Below, piece after piece: positions 10,366 to 19,664 of a stretch of 64,000 nucleotides of DNA. Where the stretch lies: positions 62,001 through 126,000 of the forward strand of contig BAXE01000008.1 of the NCBI GenBank assembly GCA_001310415.1, read 5' to 3'. Under the pieces are notes generated by a model that saw only the letters and a list, made by a program, of their open reading frames with translations, was not told the DNA's origin and did not search any database. Source of the DNA: Enterovibrio sp. JCM 19048 (lineage in GTDB: Bacteria > Pseudomonadota > Gammaproteobacteria > Enterobacterales > Vibrionaceae). Within the stretch, counting starts at the first letter, position 1, and each line of letters starts with the position of its first letter. A program made the position numbers and the translations under genes.

Positions 10366-11379
10366 ATGAGCTTAGAACGTCGTCGCGGATATATTCGTGG
10401 AAACGAGCAGTCGGAAGGCGTTCTCGAGCGTTGGTCATTGCCGAGTTACGACCCTTCAGATGCACCGCCGAAAGAGACGGCGTTGAACTATGACCCGGGC
10501 TGGGAGCACCTGAGCTTGTCGAAGAAGAGCAGGAGCCAGAGCTCGATCTTTCCATGCTTACTGCCGATGCGCTGGAGCAAATCCGCCACTCCGCGTCGGA
10601 AGAAGGGTATACCGAAGGTCGTGAAACAGGCTTTGCAGAAGCAAAGAGGCCGGTTTCGAAGAAGGGAAAGCGGAAGCTTTGAGGCCGGTAAAACCGAAGG
10701 TCACCAGCAAGGGCTGGAAGAAGGGCAGCAGCTGATTGATGAGCGCTGTCAGCATCTTGACGCCATGTTGGCGAAACTGGCTTTCCCCTTGCAGCAGGTT
10801 GACCACGATGTACAGCAGCAGATGGTCGAACTGGTGCTTCAGCTTGCCAAAGCCGTTATCCAGACGGAAGTGCAGACCAACCCGCAAGTCATCCTTACGA
10901 CGCTGCGTGAAGCCGTCAATGCGCTGCCAATGACCGGACGCCAGATTACCATTTACCTCAACCCGGAAGACATGGACGTGGTGACCTCTGCGCACAGCGT
11001 GGCTTCCCTGCAGGACAGGGAATGGCGTTTGATCGCCGAGCCGTCGCTGGGTCGCGGTGATATCCAGGTTGCCTGCGGTGATTCTGTGGTGGATTACCGC
11101 ATGGAAGATCGTATCCGTCAGATGCTGAGCCGTTTTGCAGGACAAAACCGCACCTCGGCGCCTCAGCCACCGGAAGACGGTCTGGGTGAAGGCGTTATGC
11201 TTGGCGCAGACAAAGTCATTTCCGGACGCACTGAAGACACGGGTTCTGAAACGTCTGATCCTGAATTGGCCGCTACAGAAGCAGATACCTCAGCTATCCC
11301 GGAAGCCGACAGTAACCAAACCGAAGAGATTGCCCCTGAAACCGTAGAGGCGGGAGATGATGATGGCCAGCCTGTCTGA
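10366..11379 (+). CDS. fliH: Flagellar export regulator FliH (three apparent deletions that together keep the frame)
   Basis: FliH is the regulator/stalk of the export ATPase FliI. The start (MSLERRRGYIRG) and the C-terminal two thirds (EEGQQLIDERCQHLDAML onward, with the FliI-binding VELVLQLAKAVIQTE region) are in one frame, but the stretch at about 10503-10676 is out of frame. Read one base over, it becomes GAPELVEEEQEPELDLSML and SASEEGYTEGRETGFAEG, the glycine-rich GxxxG-like repeats typical of FliH. Three missing bases explain this: a G near 10503, a G near 10645 and a T near 10677. Restored length is 338 residues. It overlaps fliI by about 23 bases. Confidence 0.9.
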   Translation: MSLERRRGYIRGNEQSEGVLERWSLPSYDPSDAPPKETALNYDPGWEHLSLSKKSRSQSSIFPCLLPMRWSKSATPRRKKGIPKVVKQALQKQRGRFRRRESGSFEAGKTEGHQQGLEEGQQLIDERCQHLDAMLAKLAFPLQQVDHDVQQQMVELVLQLAKAVIQTEVQTNPQVILTTLREAVNALPMTGRQITIYLNPEDMDVVTSAHSVASLQDREWRLIAEPSLGRGDIQVACGDSVVDYRMEDRIRQMLSRFAGQNRTSAPQPPEDGLGEGVMLGADKVISGRTEDTGSETSDPELAATEADTSAIPEADSNQTEEIAPETVEAGDDDGQPV

Positions 11380-12675
11380 ACATCTCAGTGCTCTGAAAAC
11401 GGATAACCTGTCTACCCGGCCTGTCGCGTCGGGTAAGTTGGTGCGTGTGGTGGGATTGACCCTGGAGGCCATTGGCTGCCGCGCACCGGTGGGGAGCCTT
11501 TGTAAGGTCGAAACCCTCAATGGCACCATTGAAGCGGAAGTGGTGGGCTTTTCTGGCGAAACCCTTTACCTGATGCCCAGCGAGCAAATTTCCGGTGTGC
11601 TGCCGGGTGCGCGCGTTACACCTATGGTGGGTGAGCAGGGCATACCGGTTGGACTCGAACTGCTTGGCCGCGTTATCGACGGTGTCGGTAATCCCCTTGA
11701 TGGTATGGGCGAGATTTATACCGGCAAAACCGCGCCATTCACACCCGCTGCGATTAACCCCTTGGCACGAAAACCGATTGATACTCCATTGGATGTGGGC
11801 ATTAAAGCATTAATGGTCTGCTCACCGTGGGCAAAGGCCAGCGTATCGGCCTTTTTGCCGGTTCCGGTGTGGGTAAATCTGTGACCTTGGCATGATGACC
11901 CGGGGGACGACGGCGCAGGTGGTGGTGGTTGGGCTTATCGGTGAGCGTGGCCGCGAAGTAAAAGAATTTATTGATGAAATCCTCGGTAAAGAGGGGCGTG
12001 AACGTTCTGTGGTGATTGCGGCGCCTGCCGATGCCTCGCCACTGATGCGCCTGAAAGGGTGCCAGACAGCGCTGACCATTGCCGAGTATTTCCGCGATCA
12101 GGGTTTGGATGTCCTGCTTCTGATGGACTCCCTGACCGTTTTGCCCAGGCGCAGCGTGAGATTGCCCTGTCGGTTGGCGAACCGCCAGCCACCAAAGGTT
12201 ATCCGCCATCCGTGTTTGCCAAACTGCCGGCGCTGGTGGAACGTGCCGGTAACGGCAGTGACGGACAAGGCTCCATCACCGCGTTCTTTACCGTTCTGAC
12301 AGAAGGTGATGACCTGCAGGATCCGATTGCCGATGCGGCGCGGGCGATTCTGGATGGTCACATCGTCCTGTCACGTGAAATGGCAGATGCTGGCCACTAC
12401 CCAGCGATTGACGTAGAGCGCTCAGTTTCCCGTGTAATGCCAAATATCGTGAACGATGAACATATGTTGATGGCGCGTGCCGTGCGGCAAGTGTTGTCCG
12501 TCTGCCGCAAAAACCAGGATCTGGTCTCTATTGGCGCTTACAAGCGGGAACGGATCAATCTATCGATCAGGCGTTTACCCTCAAACCCCGCCTCACCGGC
12601 TATTTGCAGCAAGGCATGAAGGAAGTTGTGCCTTATGACATGTGCGTCAATATGCTGCGTTCAACCCTGCAGTAG
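11357..12675 (+). CDS. fliI: Flagellum-specific ATPase FliI (four apparent frameshifts)
   Basis: FliI is the F1-like ATPase that energises flagellar protein export. Across four frames the whole family sequence is present: a beta-barrel start ([19 protein letters not shown]), Walker [22 protein letters not shown], Walker [20 protein letters not shown] and the arginine-finger region VERAGNG. Single-base losses are inferred at about 11812 (AAA to AA), 11889 (GGG to GG), 12137 (CCC to CC) and 12546 (GGGG to GGG). Restored length is 440 residues. Three in-frame ATG codons open the gene (11357, 11360, 11363). The density of breaks in such a conserved gene is the clearest sign that they are technical. 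Confidence 0.93.
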
Positions 12676-12682
12676 GTAGTCC

Positions 12683-13129
12683 ATGACCAGTAACGCAATG
12701 ACATTGCTGATTGAACAGGCCAAAGCGGCAGAGCATCAGGCGCATCTGGCGTTGGTGGCAGCCCAGCAGGAATTGCAGGCCTATTATCTTCAGGTCGAAC
12801 AGATCGAACAGTACCGTCTGGACTATTTCCGTCAAATGTCGGATCGCGGCCAGCAGGGACTGAGTGCCAGCAGCTATGGTCACCTGAACCGGTTTATTGT
12901 CCAGTTGGATGAAACATTGGCAAAACAGCGCCAGGCGGCAATGGATTTTGAGGAAAATGTCGAAAGTTGCCGCGAACATTGGCAACAATGCCGACAAAAA
13001 ACCAAATCTCTGGAATGGCTGGTGGAAAAACGCCAGAAAGAAGCAAGAATGCGGGCTGAACGTCTGGAACAAAAGCAGATGGACGAGTTCGCTACCCTCA
13101 TCGCTGCCCGTCAAAAATCCTCTTTTTAA
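12683..13129 (+). CDS. fliJ: Flagellar export chaperone/ATPase coupling protein FliJ
   Basis: FliJ is a coiled-coil protein that inserts into the FliI hexamer and contacts FlhA. The intact 148-residue product is almost wholly helical and charged (EHQAHLALVAAQQELQAYY; LEWLVEKRQKEARMRAERLE), with no membrane segment. It starts 8 bases after fliI behind AGTAGGTAG and is the last gene of the fliE operon. Length and the ending QMDEFATLIAAR match Vibrio FliJ. Confidence 0.93.
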   Translation: MTSNAMTLLIEQAKAAEHQAHLALVAAQQELQAYYLQVEQIEQYRLDYFRQMSDRGQQGLSASSYGHLNRFIVQLDETLAKQRQAAMDFEENVESCREHWQQCRQKTKSLEWLVEKRQKEARMRAERLEQKQMDEFATLIAARQKSSF

Positions 13130-13134
13130 TAATC

Positions 13135-13149
13135 TGGCCTGATAATTGC
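13135..13149 (+). promoter_or_regulatory. Sigma-54-type promoter of the fliK-fliN operon
   Basis: TGGCCT-N5(GATAA)-TTGC with GG/GC 12 bases apart, starting 6 bases after fliJ and 72 bases before fliK. The spacer GATAA is identical to that of the fliE promoter. Confidence 0.85.
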
Positions 13150-13220
13150 TTTTTTGCAGATAACCCGGGTCGGTTTTGCCTTACGACCTCACACGACAAA
13201 GAATTTGAAGCGGGATCATT

Positions 13221-15203
13221 ATGACGCAAACCAGTTTCTTACTGTCCGGAGTCTCCAGTGGAAAAGCGCCTGTAGGCGAAGGCAAAGCTGTGCTTTCACC
13301 AGAAGTGACTGAAAAAGAAGGTGAAGGCTTTTTTGCCCAGCTGGCACAGTTAGTATCCGGTGACGGTGATGTTGCCCAGGCAGTCGCCGATGGCGAACTT
13401 GTGACAGAAGGTGATGCGGCATCGGAAGAAGCGGTAAGTGAAGCGCTGCTCAAATCGCTGGCTTCTGAAGAAGGGGAAGACGGCGAAAACTTGGCGCTCG
13501 AAGAAGCGGCTGTCGAGGGTGAAGCGGTTGACCCGGCAAAAGTCGCCAAGGCAGCCATCAGTGAAAGCGAAGCCAACGCTTTGATGTCCACTGAGGAAAG
13601 CGTAGAAGAGGTGCCTGCCGACAAGCAGCAAGTCGCCAAGAAAGATGGCGAAGCCCTGTTGCAGCGTTTAAATGAATCGAGCCAGGCACTGCAGGCGAAA
13701 GCGCCGAAAGTGACGGATGAAAAAGCCGTTGAAGGGGCCAAGATAACCAAAGCTGGCAAAAGCTTGCCGTTAAACGAAGAAGAGTTGGTGGCGGCGAGCG
13801 TTGGCGCTGGCAAGGCTGATGTGAAAGGCGAGAATAATGTACCAGCAAGGGATACCGACGCGCTTAAAGACAAACCGTTAGCGGTTAATGTCCCAGAAGA
13901 AGAGGCGGCGTTGCTGGAAGCCAAAGCGCAAACAAATGTCCTTGCGCCGGAAGTGAAGGCTAATGCTGACGCTGACGAGCTGGCTCCGGAAGATGGCAGT
14001 AAGCAAATCGATCCGGCATTGGCAGCAAAATACGCGCAGTTAGCACAAGGTGCCGAACCAGAGACCGCACGCACTGCAGAGCCTGTTAGCCCAGAGCAGT
14101 TAGCGGTTATGCAGTCAAACCTGCAGGCAGAGACGCAAGACGTACCAACTTCATTTGATAGTGCGGTGATGTCCGGTGCCATTCCTGCGGTCGCCAATAA
14201 TGCAACCATGCCGACTGAGCAAAGCGCAGAGATTGAACTGACACCTGAGATGCTGGCCAAAGCGGGGATCGCACCTGAAACCCTGAGCCGCGCGCAACGA
14301 GAAGCCTTGATGCGCGCGCAAATGGCAACCATGCAAAGCGCAGCGCCAACCGATGAGCAGGCACTTGCCAACACACTGGCAGAGCTTGGCGCGAAAGGTC
14401 TGACACCGCAATCTCAGGCGGCAATGACACAAACCGCAACCGCGGTTCAGGCGGCCGTCAATGCCCAGACGCAGCAAACTACGCCTTTGTCGGCATTTGC
14501 TGCCATTCCCTGGACACCGGCAGCTGCTATGCCACAAGTGAACGGACAACTGCAACCGGCTGCCAGTCAGGCGATTCTTGAGGCTGCGGCCGCCAAGTCA
14601 CTGACTGAAACCGCCCAGGCAGGTGGTGAAGTCAAGGCGGAAAACCTGGCGCAGCAACTGGCTTCGAGCTTTGGCCAGCAAGGTTCAACAACCACTGCAG
14701 CCAAGCTGGATACGGCAATGGCACAGACGCCACTGCAAATGAGCCAGAATCAGGCAGAAGCGGCGAATGCCCTGTCTGAGCGGGTAAACATGATGATGTC
14801 GAAAAACCTCAAGCATGTAGATATCCGTCTGGATCCGCCAGAGCTGGGCCGCATGCAAATTAAGTTGTCGATGAATAACGATCAGGCGACAGTACAGTTC
14901 ACTGTCAGCAACCAGGCGGCAAGGGACATGGTGGAACAATCCATGCCGCGTCTGCGTGAAATGATGCAACAGCAGGGGCTGCAACTGGCGCAGTCTTCGG
15001 TTCAGCAGCAGGATGCAGGTGGACGGCAGGCATTTAACGGCCAACAAGCCCAACAGGGTGACGGCCAGCAAGGCGGACAGCACTCACAAAGTGATGGTTC
15101 GCGTAGCGGTTGGGGCGACAGCGAACAGGATTCCGAACATCTGGGTTTGAACCGTGAGCTCTACGTCAACACATCAAAAGATCGTGTTGACTATTATGCT
15201 TAA
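13221..15203 (+). CDS. fliK: Flagellar hook-length control protein FliK
   Basis: FliK is exported during hook assembly, measures hook length and switches FlhB specificity. The 660-residue frame is intact. The long N-terminal and middle part is rich in Ala, Glu, Gln and Lys and of low complexity, as is usual for the secreted ruler. The C-terminal switch domain (about residues 510-610) carries LKHVDIRLDPPELGRMQIKL and VSNQAARDMVEQSMPRLREMM, followed by a Gln/Gly-rich tail. Length is toward the long side for the family. It opens the fliKLMN unit behind its own sigma-54-type promoter. Confidence 0.95.
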   Translation: MTQTSFLLSGVSSGKAPVGEGKAVLSPEVTEKEGEGFFAQLAQLVSGDGDVAQAVADGELVTEGDAASEEAVSEALLKSLASEEGEDGENLALEEAAVEGEAVDPAKVAKAAISESEANALMSTEESVEEVPADKQQVAKKDGEALLQRLNESSQALQAKAPKVTDEKAVEGAKITKAGKSLPLNEEELVAASVGAGKADVKGENNVPARDTDALKDKPLAVNVPEEEAALLEAKAQTNVLAPEVKANADADELAPEDGSKQIDPALAAKYAQLAQGAEPETARTAEPVSPEQLAVMQSNLQAETQDVPTSFDSAVMSGAIPAVANNATMPTEQSAEIELTPEMLAKAGIAPETLSRAQREALMRAQMATMQSAAPTDEQALANTLAELGAKGLTPQSQAAMTQTATAVQAAVNAQTQQTTPLSAFAAIPWTPAAAMPQVNGQLQPAASQAILEAAAAKSLTETAQAGGEVKAENLAQQLASSFGQQGSTTTAAKLDTAMAQTPLQMSQNQAEAANALSERVNMMMSKNLKHVDIRLDPPELGRMQIKLSMNNDQATVQFTVSNQAARDMVEQSMPRLREMMQQQGLQLAQSSVQQQDAGGRQAFNGQQAQQGDGQQGGQHSQSDGSRSGWGDSEQDSEHLGLNRELYVNTSKDRVDYYA

Positions 15204-15268
15204 TGTAGCATTCTTGCTGCGCTTGTTTAGGTTTTAAAAATCAAACTAACCAGATACTGAGGTGAAGG

Positions 15269-15772
15269 ATGGCAGACGAAGACATTGAAGCTGGCGGCGG
15301 CGGTGGTGGCGGCAAAAAGAAACTGATCATTATCATCGTGGCGGCAGTGTTGCTCTTGGGCGGCGGTGCAGGTGCCTTTTTCTTCCTGATGGGTGGCGAC
15401 AGCGGACAGGGTGACGATATCGTCATCGAAGAAGAGCAAGAGCCGGTCAATCTTCAGGCCATTTATGTCACTCTGCCACAACCATTCGTGTTCAACGTTA
15501 CCGGGGATATGCAGCAGCGGCTGGTGCAGGTAAAAGTGCAGCTAATGGTGCGCGGTGACAGAAACGAAAAACTGGCAAAACAGAATTTGCCGCTGGTGGA
15601 ACACAGTCTGCTGACCACATTCGGGGCGGCAACCGTGGAACAGCTGCGGACACCGCAAGGGCAAATGGAAGTGCGTAAGCAAGCTGCCGACACAGTGCAG
15701 GCAGCAATGGAAAAAGTCACCGGCAAGACAGTGGTCGAGCGGGTGTTGTTTACTGGCTTTGTAATGCAATAG
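15269..15772 (+). CDS. fliL: Flagellar basal body protein FliL
   Basis: FliL is a single-pass inner-membrane protein that rings the stator and supports motor torque. The intact 167-residue protein begins with a short acidic cytoplasmic tail and a run of seven glycines and three lysines, then a membrane helix (LIIIIVAAVLLLGGGAGAFFFL, about residues 19-40) and a periplasmic stomatin-like domain ending VVERVLFTGFVMQ. GAGGTGAAGG precedes the ATG. fliM starts 7 bases after it. Confidence 0.95.
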   Translation: MADEDIEAGGGGGGGKKKLIIIIVAAVLLLGGGAGAFFFLMGGDSGQGDDIVIEEEQEPVNLQAIYVTLPQPFVFNVTGDMQQRLVQVKVQLMVRGDRNEKLAKQNLPLVEHSLLTTFGAATVEQLRTPQGQMEVRKQAADTVQAAMEKVTGKTVVERVLFTGFVMQ

Positions 15773-15779
15773 GTGCAAT

Positions 15780-16840
15780 GTGACCGATCTACTCAGTCAA
15801 GACGAAATTGATGCGCTTCTCCATGGTGTGGACGATGTAGAAGAGGAAGAACAGGATTCCGGTGGCAGTGATGTTTCTGCTGCTTCGAATTTTGACTTCT
15901 CCTCGCAAGACCGTATCGTCCGTGGGCGAATGCCCACCCTGGAGTTGATAAACGAGCGATTCGCGCGACATATGCGCATCAGCTTGTTCAACATGATGCG
16001 CAAAACGGCTGAAGTGTCGATTAACGGCGTGCAGATGGTGAAATTCGGTGAATACCAGAACACGCTGTTTGTACCGACCAGTCTGAACATGGTGCGCTTC
16101 CGTCCATTAAAAGGTACCGCATTGGTTACCATGGAAGCGCGACTGGTATTCATTCTGGTAGAAAACTTTTTTGGTGGTGACGGCCGCTTCCATGCACGTA
16201 TCGAAGGGCGTGAATTTACGCCGACCGAGCGTCGTGTCATCCAGATGCTGCTCAAGCTGATCTTTGAAGACTACAAAGATGCCTGGGCACCGGTGATGAA
16301 AGTTGAGTTCGAATACCTCGATTCTGAAGTGAACCCGGCCATGGCCAACATTGTGAGCCCGACGGAAGTGATCGTCGTCAGCTCCTTCCACATTGAACTG
16401 GATGGCGGTGGTGGTGACTTCCACGTTGTTATGCCGTACTCCATGGTGGAGCCCATCCGTGAACTGCTTGATGCCGGTATCCAGAGTGACAAGATGGACA
16501 CCGACAAGCGCTGGTCAAAAGCGCTGCAGGACGAAATCATGGATGTTGAGGTGGCACTGACTGCCAAACTGCTGGAAACCACGCTGTCACTGCGTGACTG
16601 ATGGAAATGGAAGTGGGCGATGTGATCCCGGTGAAAATGCCGGATGCCTGCACCGTTTACATCGAAGATTTACCGACTTTCCGCGGCAAGATGGGACAGG
16701 CGAACGACAACCTCGCCATCAAGATCACCGAACAGCTCAAGCGTCCTGAAGTGATGAAGAGCGACATCAAGCTGCTGGAAGACAATGCGCCTGACTTGCT
16801 GGAAGATCTCAGTGTTGGCGCGCAAGAACCAAAAGATTAA
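15780..16840 (+). CDS. fliM: Flagellar motor switch protein FliM (one apparent frameshift)
   Basis: FliM is the C-ring protein that binds phospho-CheY and sets rotation direction. GTG start at 15780. The N-terminal CheY-binding peptide LSQDEIDALLHG is intact, followed by the CheC-like middle domain (MRISLFNMMRKTAEVSINGV; LVEPIRELLDAGIQ region) and the C-terminal SpoA domain. One C is missing near 16596 (CGTGACCTG read as CGTGACTG), so the SpoA domain (MEMEVGDVIPVKMPD onward) lies in the next frame. Restored length is 353 residues. fliN follows after 21 bases. Confidence 0.96.
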
Positions 16841-16861
16841 CCGACGAAGTGGTAGATAATC

Positions 16862-17251
16862 ATGAGTGATGTAGAAGACGATTGGGCTGCAGCGCTTGCT
16901 GAACAGGCGGAAATGGAAGGTGGTGATGACGTACAGACGGCACCGCTGGATGAGCTTGTTGATGAGACGCCGCCAATCAACGCCGATGAGGCGCGCAAAC
17001 TGGATGCCATTCTTGATATTCCTGTCACCATTTCCATGGAAGTGGGACGCACCAATATCAATATCCGAAACCTGCTGCAATTAAACCAGGGTTCGGTGGT
17101 TGAATTGGATCGCCTGGCCGGTGAATCGCTGGATGTGCTGGTTAACGGCACCTTGATTGCTCATGGCGAAGTGGTGGTGGTCAACGACAAGTTCGGTATC
17201 CGCCTGACCGACGTGATCAGCCAGACCGAACGCATCAAGAAACTGCGTTAA
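16862..17251 (+). CDS. fliN: Flagellar motor switch protein FliN
   Basis: FliN forms the base of the C ring and docks FliH. The intact 129-residue protein has an acidic N-terminal extension (about 45 residues) and a SpoA domain with LDIPVTISMEVGRTNINIRNLLQL, GSVVELDRLAGE and VNDKFGIRLTDVIS. It closes the fliKLMN transcript: a strong terminator lies 17 bases after its stop, which differs from the continuous fliLMNOPQR operon drawn for many relatives. Confidence 0.97.
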   Translation: MSDVEDDWAAALAEQAEMEGGDDVQTAPLDELVDETPPINADEARKLDAILDIPVTISMEVGRTNINIRNLLQLNQGSVVELDRLAGESLDVLVNGTLIAHGEVVVVNDKFGIRLTDVISQTERIKKLR

Positions 17252-17267
17252 CCGCTGCGTACACATT

Positions 17268-17306
17268 AAAGCACGCCAATGCTTTCTGCATTGGCGTGCT
17301 TTTTTT
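17268..17306 (+). terminator. Strong Rho-independent terminator between fliN and fliO
   Basis: A perfect 15-bp stem (AAAGCACGCCAATGC with GCATTGGCGTGCTTT), a 5-nt loop and a run of seven T. It lies inside what is usually one operon, directly before a sigma-54-type promoter. Confidence 0.95.
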
Positions 17307-17321
17307 CGGCCTGAATTTTGC
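17307..17321 (+). promoter_or_regulatory. Sigma-54-type promoter of fliOPQR-flhB
   Basis: CGGCCT-N5(GAATT)-TTGC: GG and GC are 12 bases apart. It begins on the base after the terminator T-run and lies 46 bases before fliO. The first base of the -24 box is C in place of T. Confidence 0.7.
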
Positions 17322-17366
17322 TTAAAGGGGGGTATCACCCGATAAACACTGACAGAGAAAGAGTTG

Positions 17367-17755
17367 ATGGTATTCCTGCGACGCGTTGCGATTGGATTAA
17401 TGCTGGCTCCCACCGCACAGGCGGCAGCCCCGAATGGTGAAGATCTTGCCACGACGTTGGGTGCTTTGTTGCTGGTGATTGCGGTGATCTTCGGGCTGGC
17501 GTGGGCGCTGAAACGTATGCAGGTGCCGTCAATCATGGGCGCAAGGTCTGGCCTGCGTGTTGTCAGCCAACTGCCCCTCGGGCAAAAAGAGCGTGTTGTG
17601 GTGCTGGATGTGAATGGCGAGCAGGTACTGGTCGGCATCACTGCGCAGCAAATCACTCTGCTCAAAGCGCTGGATAACCCTATCCCGGAACCGGAAGCAA
17701 CCAAATCTTTCTCTACTCAACTTAACCAGATCCTGAAAAAAATGATGCGTCTTAA
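17367..17755 (+). CDS. fliO: Flagellar biosynthesis protein FliO (one apparent frameshift at the end)
   Basis: FliO assists assembly of the FliP pore of the export gate. ATG at 17367 (a TTG one codon earlier is in frame). The protein has one membrane helix (TLGALLLVIAVIFGLAWALK) and the family's short SH3-like cytoplasmic part (RVVSQLPLGQKERVVVLDVNGEQ; LLVGIT type). One A is missing from the A-run at 17735-17742; restored, the end reads LKKNDAS with stop at 17753-17755, giving 129 residues. As sequenced, fliO reads straight into fliP without a stop, which creates a false fusion. Confidence 0.9.
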
Positions 17756-18577
17756 ATCTGTCAGTGCCATTTTTCTGGCGCTTTGCTGCCTAATTGTGAT
17801 GCCACCGGCTCTGGCGGAAGAAGAGCCGGCTCCGGCATCGGAAACCGTCACCGAGACCCTGATCAACAATGCCGGTGAAGCGTCCATGATGCAGGCGCGC
17901 AACGGCGGGGGGATCCCCGCCCTGACCATGACCGTCAATCCTGACGGCGGCGAGGATTATTCGGTCACGCTGCAAATCCTGGCACTGATGACGGCGATGG
18001 GCTTTTTGCCGCTATCGTTATCCTCATGACCTCCTTCACCCGTATTGTGGTGGTGATGTCTATCCTGCGACAGGCGATGGGTCTTCAGCAGACGCCGTCG
18101 AATCAGGTCATTATCGGTATTGCCATGTTTTTGACCCTGTTCATTATGTCGCCGGTGATTGACCGCATGAACGTGGCGGCGGTGCAGCCTTACCTGAATG
18201 AAGAGATCACGGCGAAAGAAGCGTTTGACCGTGTGCAGGTGCCGTTGCGTGAATTTATGCTGCAACAGACGCGGGTTAAGGATTTGGAGACGTTCGTGAA
18301 CATGTCTGGCTCCGACGCGACCGAACCTGAATTGGTGCCGATGACTGTGCTGATCCCCGCCTTTATCACCTCGGAACTGAAAACGGCGTTCCAGATAGGC
18401 TTTATGCTGTTCCTGCCGTTTTTGATCATCGACCTGGTGGTCGCTTCAGTCTTGATGGCCATGGGTATGATGATGCTGTCGCCGATGATCGTATCTTTGC
18501 CGTTTAAGCTAATGTTGTTTGTACTGGTCGATGGCTGGAACCTTATCCTGTCGACGCTGGCCGGCAGTTTTGGGTAG
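17745..18577 (+). CDS. fliP: Flagellar export gate protein FliP (one apparent frameshift)
   Basis: FliP is the main pore-forming subunit of the flagellar type III export gate. The ATG at 17745 overlaps the end of fliO. A cleavable signal peptide is visible ([20 protein letters not shown] then PALA). One G is missing near 18012 (CCGGCT read as CCGCT); the next frame continues [20 protein letters not shown] with the membrane segments and ends LSTLAGSFG. Restored length is 277 residues, normal for the family. Confidence 0.95.
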
Positions 18578-18585
18578 GAGGGAGC

Positions 18586-18854
18586 ATGGCACCAGAAGCT
18601 TTTGTTGAACTGTTCCGCGACGCACTGTACCTGATCCTTATCATGGTCTGCGCCATTGTTATTCCGGGCTTGATTGTTGGCCTGATTGTCGCGATTTTCC
18701 AGGCGGCGACCTCTATCAACGAACAGACGCTGAGCTTCCTGCCACGTCTGATTGCCACTTTGGTCGCCTGATGGTGTTTGGCCACTGGATGACGCGCATG
18801 TTGATGGAGTATTTCTTCCGGCTGGTTGAAGAAATCCCCACGCTACTTTATTGA
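18586..18854 (+). CDS. fliQ: Flagellar export gate protein FliQ (one apparent frameshift)
   Basis: FliQ is the small two-helix subunit of the export gate. The first helix is ALYLILIMVCAIVIPGLIVG, then the conserved IFQAATSINEQTLSFLPRL. One C is missing near 18767 (GCCCTG read as GCCTG); restored, the second helix continues LMVFGHWMTRMLMEYFF and the protein ends at 18852-18854 with 89 residues, the standard length. GGAGGGAGC before the ATG is a good ribosome site. Confidence 0.95.
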
Positions 18855-18866
18855 CGACGCAATCGC

Positions 18867-19664
18867 ATGGAATACCCGGCATACGTCATACTCGACTGGA
18901 TGGCCCAGTTTTTCTGGCCTCTGACCCGCATCTCATCGATGTTGATGACGATGACGTTTTTTGGTGCCCGTTTTGTGCCGGTGCGCATTCGTCTGTACCT
19001 TTCCCTTGCCATCACTTTTGCGGTCATGCCTGCGTTGCCTCGGGTACCTGAAGCCATTGAGCTGGTCTCATTTGGTGGCTTTGTGGTATTGGCGCAACAA
19101 ATCCTGATCGGTATCGCTATGGGTACAGTCACCCAGTTTGTTATCCAGACCTTTGTGCTGCTCGGCCAGATCCTGGGTATGCAATCAAGTTTGGGTTTTG
19201 CCTCTATGGTCGATCCGGCCAACGGCCAGAACACGCCATTGCTGGGTCAGTTTTACCTTTTCGTGGCCACCATGATTTTCCTCGCCACCGACGGCCATTT
19301 ACAGATGCTGAATCTGGTGGTGATGAGTTTTAAAACCCTGCCCGTGGGGGAGGCGCTCAGGGCGGCGGATTACCGCGCTTTGGCGAGCTGGTTTGGCATT
19401 ATGTTCAGCGTCTCTTTGGGTATGGCGCTGGCGGGCATCATTGCGCTGCTGACGGTGAACCTTTCCTTTGGTGTCATGACTCGCGCCGCGCCACAGTTAA
19501 ACATTTTTTCTCTGGGCTTCACCTTTGCATTGCTGGTGGGGCTTTTGATCAGCATGTACATCCTCAGCGGCATCATGCCGCATTACCTGAATCACTGGGA
19601 AACCGGTGTGGACACCATCTGCGATCTGATCCGTCTGGATTGTAATACCGGCGGAGGTGCCTGA
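18867..19664 (+). CDS. fliR: Flagellar export gate protein FliR
   Basis: FliR completes the FliPQR export gate in the centre of the MS ring. The intact 265-residue protein has six or so membrane helices and the family blocks RISSMLMTMTFFGARFVPVR, GQILGMQSSLGFASMVDP and FATDGHL-like LATDGHLQMLNLV. Its stop overlaps the flhB start (TGATG at 19662-19666), which couples translation of the two. Confidence 0.96.
   Translation: MEYPAYVILDWMAQFFWPLTRISSMLMTMTFFGARFVPVRIRLYLSLAITFAVMPALPRVPEAIELVSFGGFVVLAQQILIGIAMGTVTQFVIQTFVLLGQILGMQSSLGFASMVDPANGQNTPLLGQFYLFVATMIFLATDGHLQMLNLVVMSFKTLPVGEALRAADYRALASWFGIMFSVSLGMALAGIIALLTVNLSFGVMTRAAPQLNIFSLGFTFALLVGLLISMYILSGIMPHYLNHWETGVDTICDLIRLDCNTGGGA

Noticed and set aside
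10503..10676. A divergent, Arg/Lys/Ser-rich insert inside FliH
   Set aside because: Read one base over, it is ordinary FliH sequence with the expected glycine-rich repeats; three missing bases explain the odd reading.
13181..14374. A 397-residue open frame antisense to fliK, rich in Ser and Ala
   Set aside because: It is the reverse reading of an Ala/Glu-rich coding region with strong third-position bias. It shows no motif, and fliK itself is intact and family-typical.
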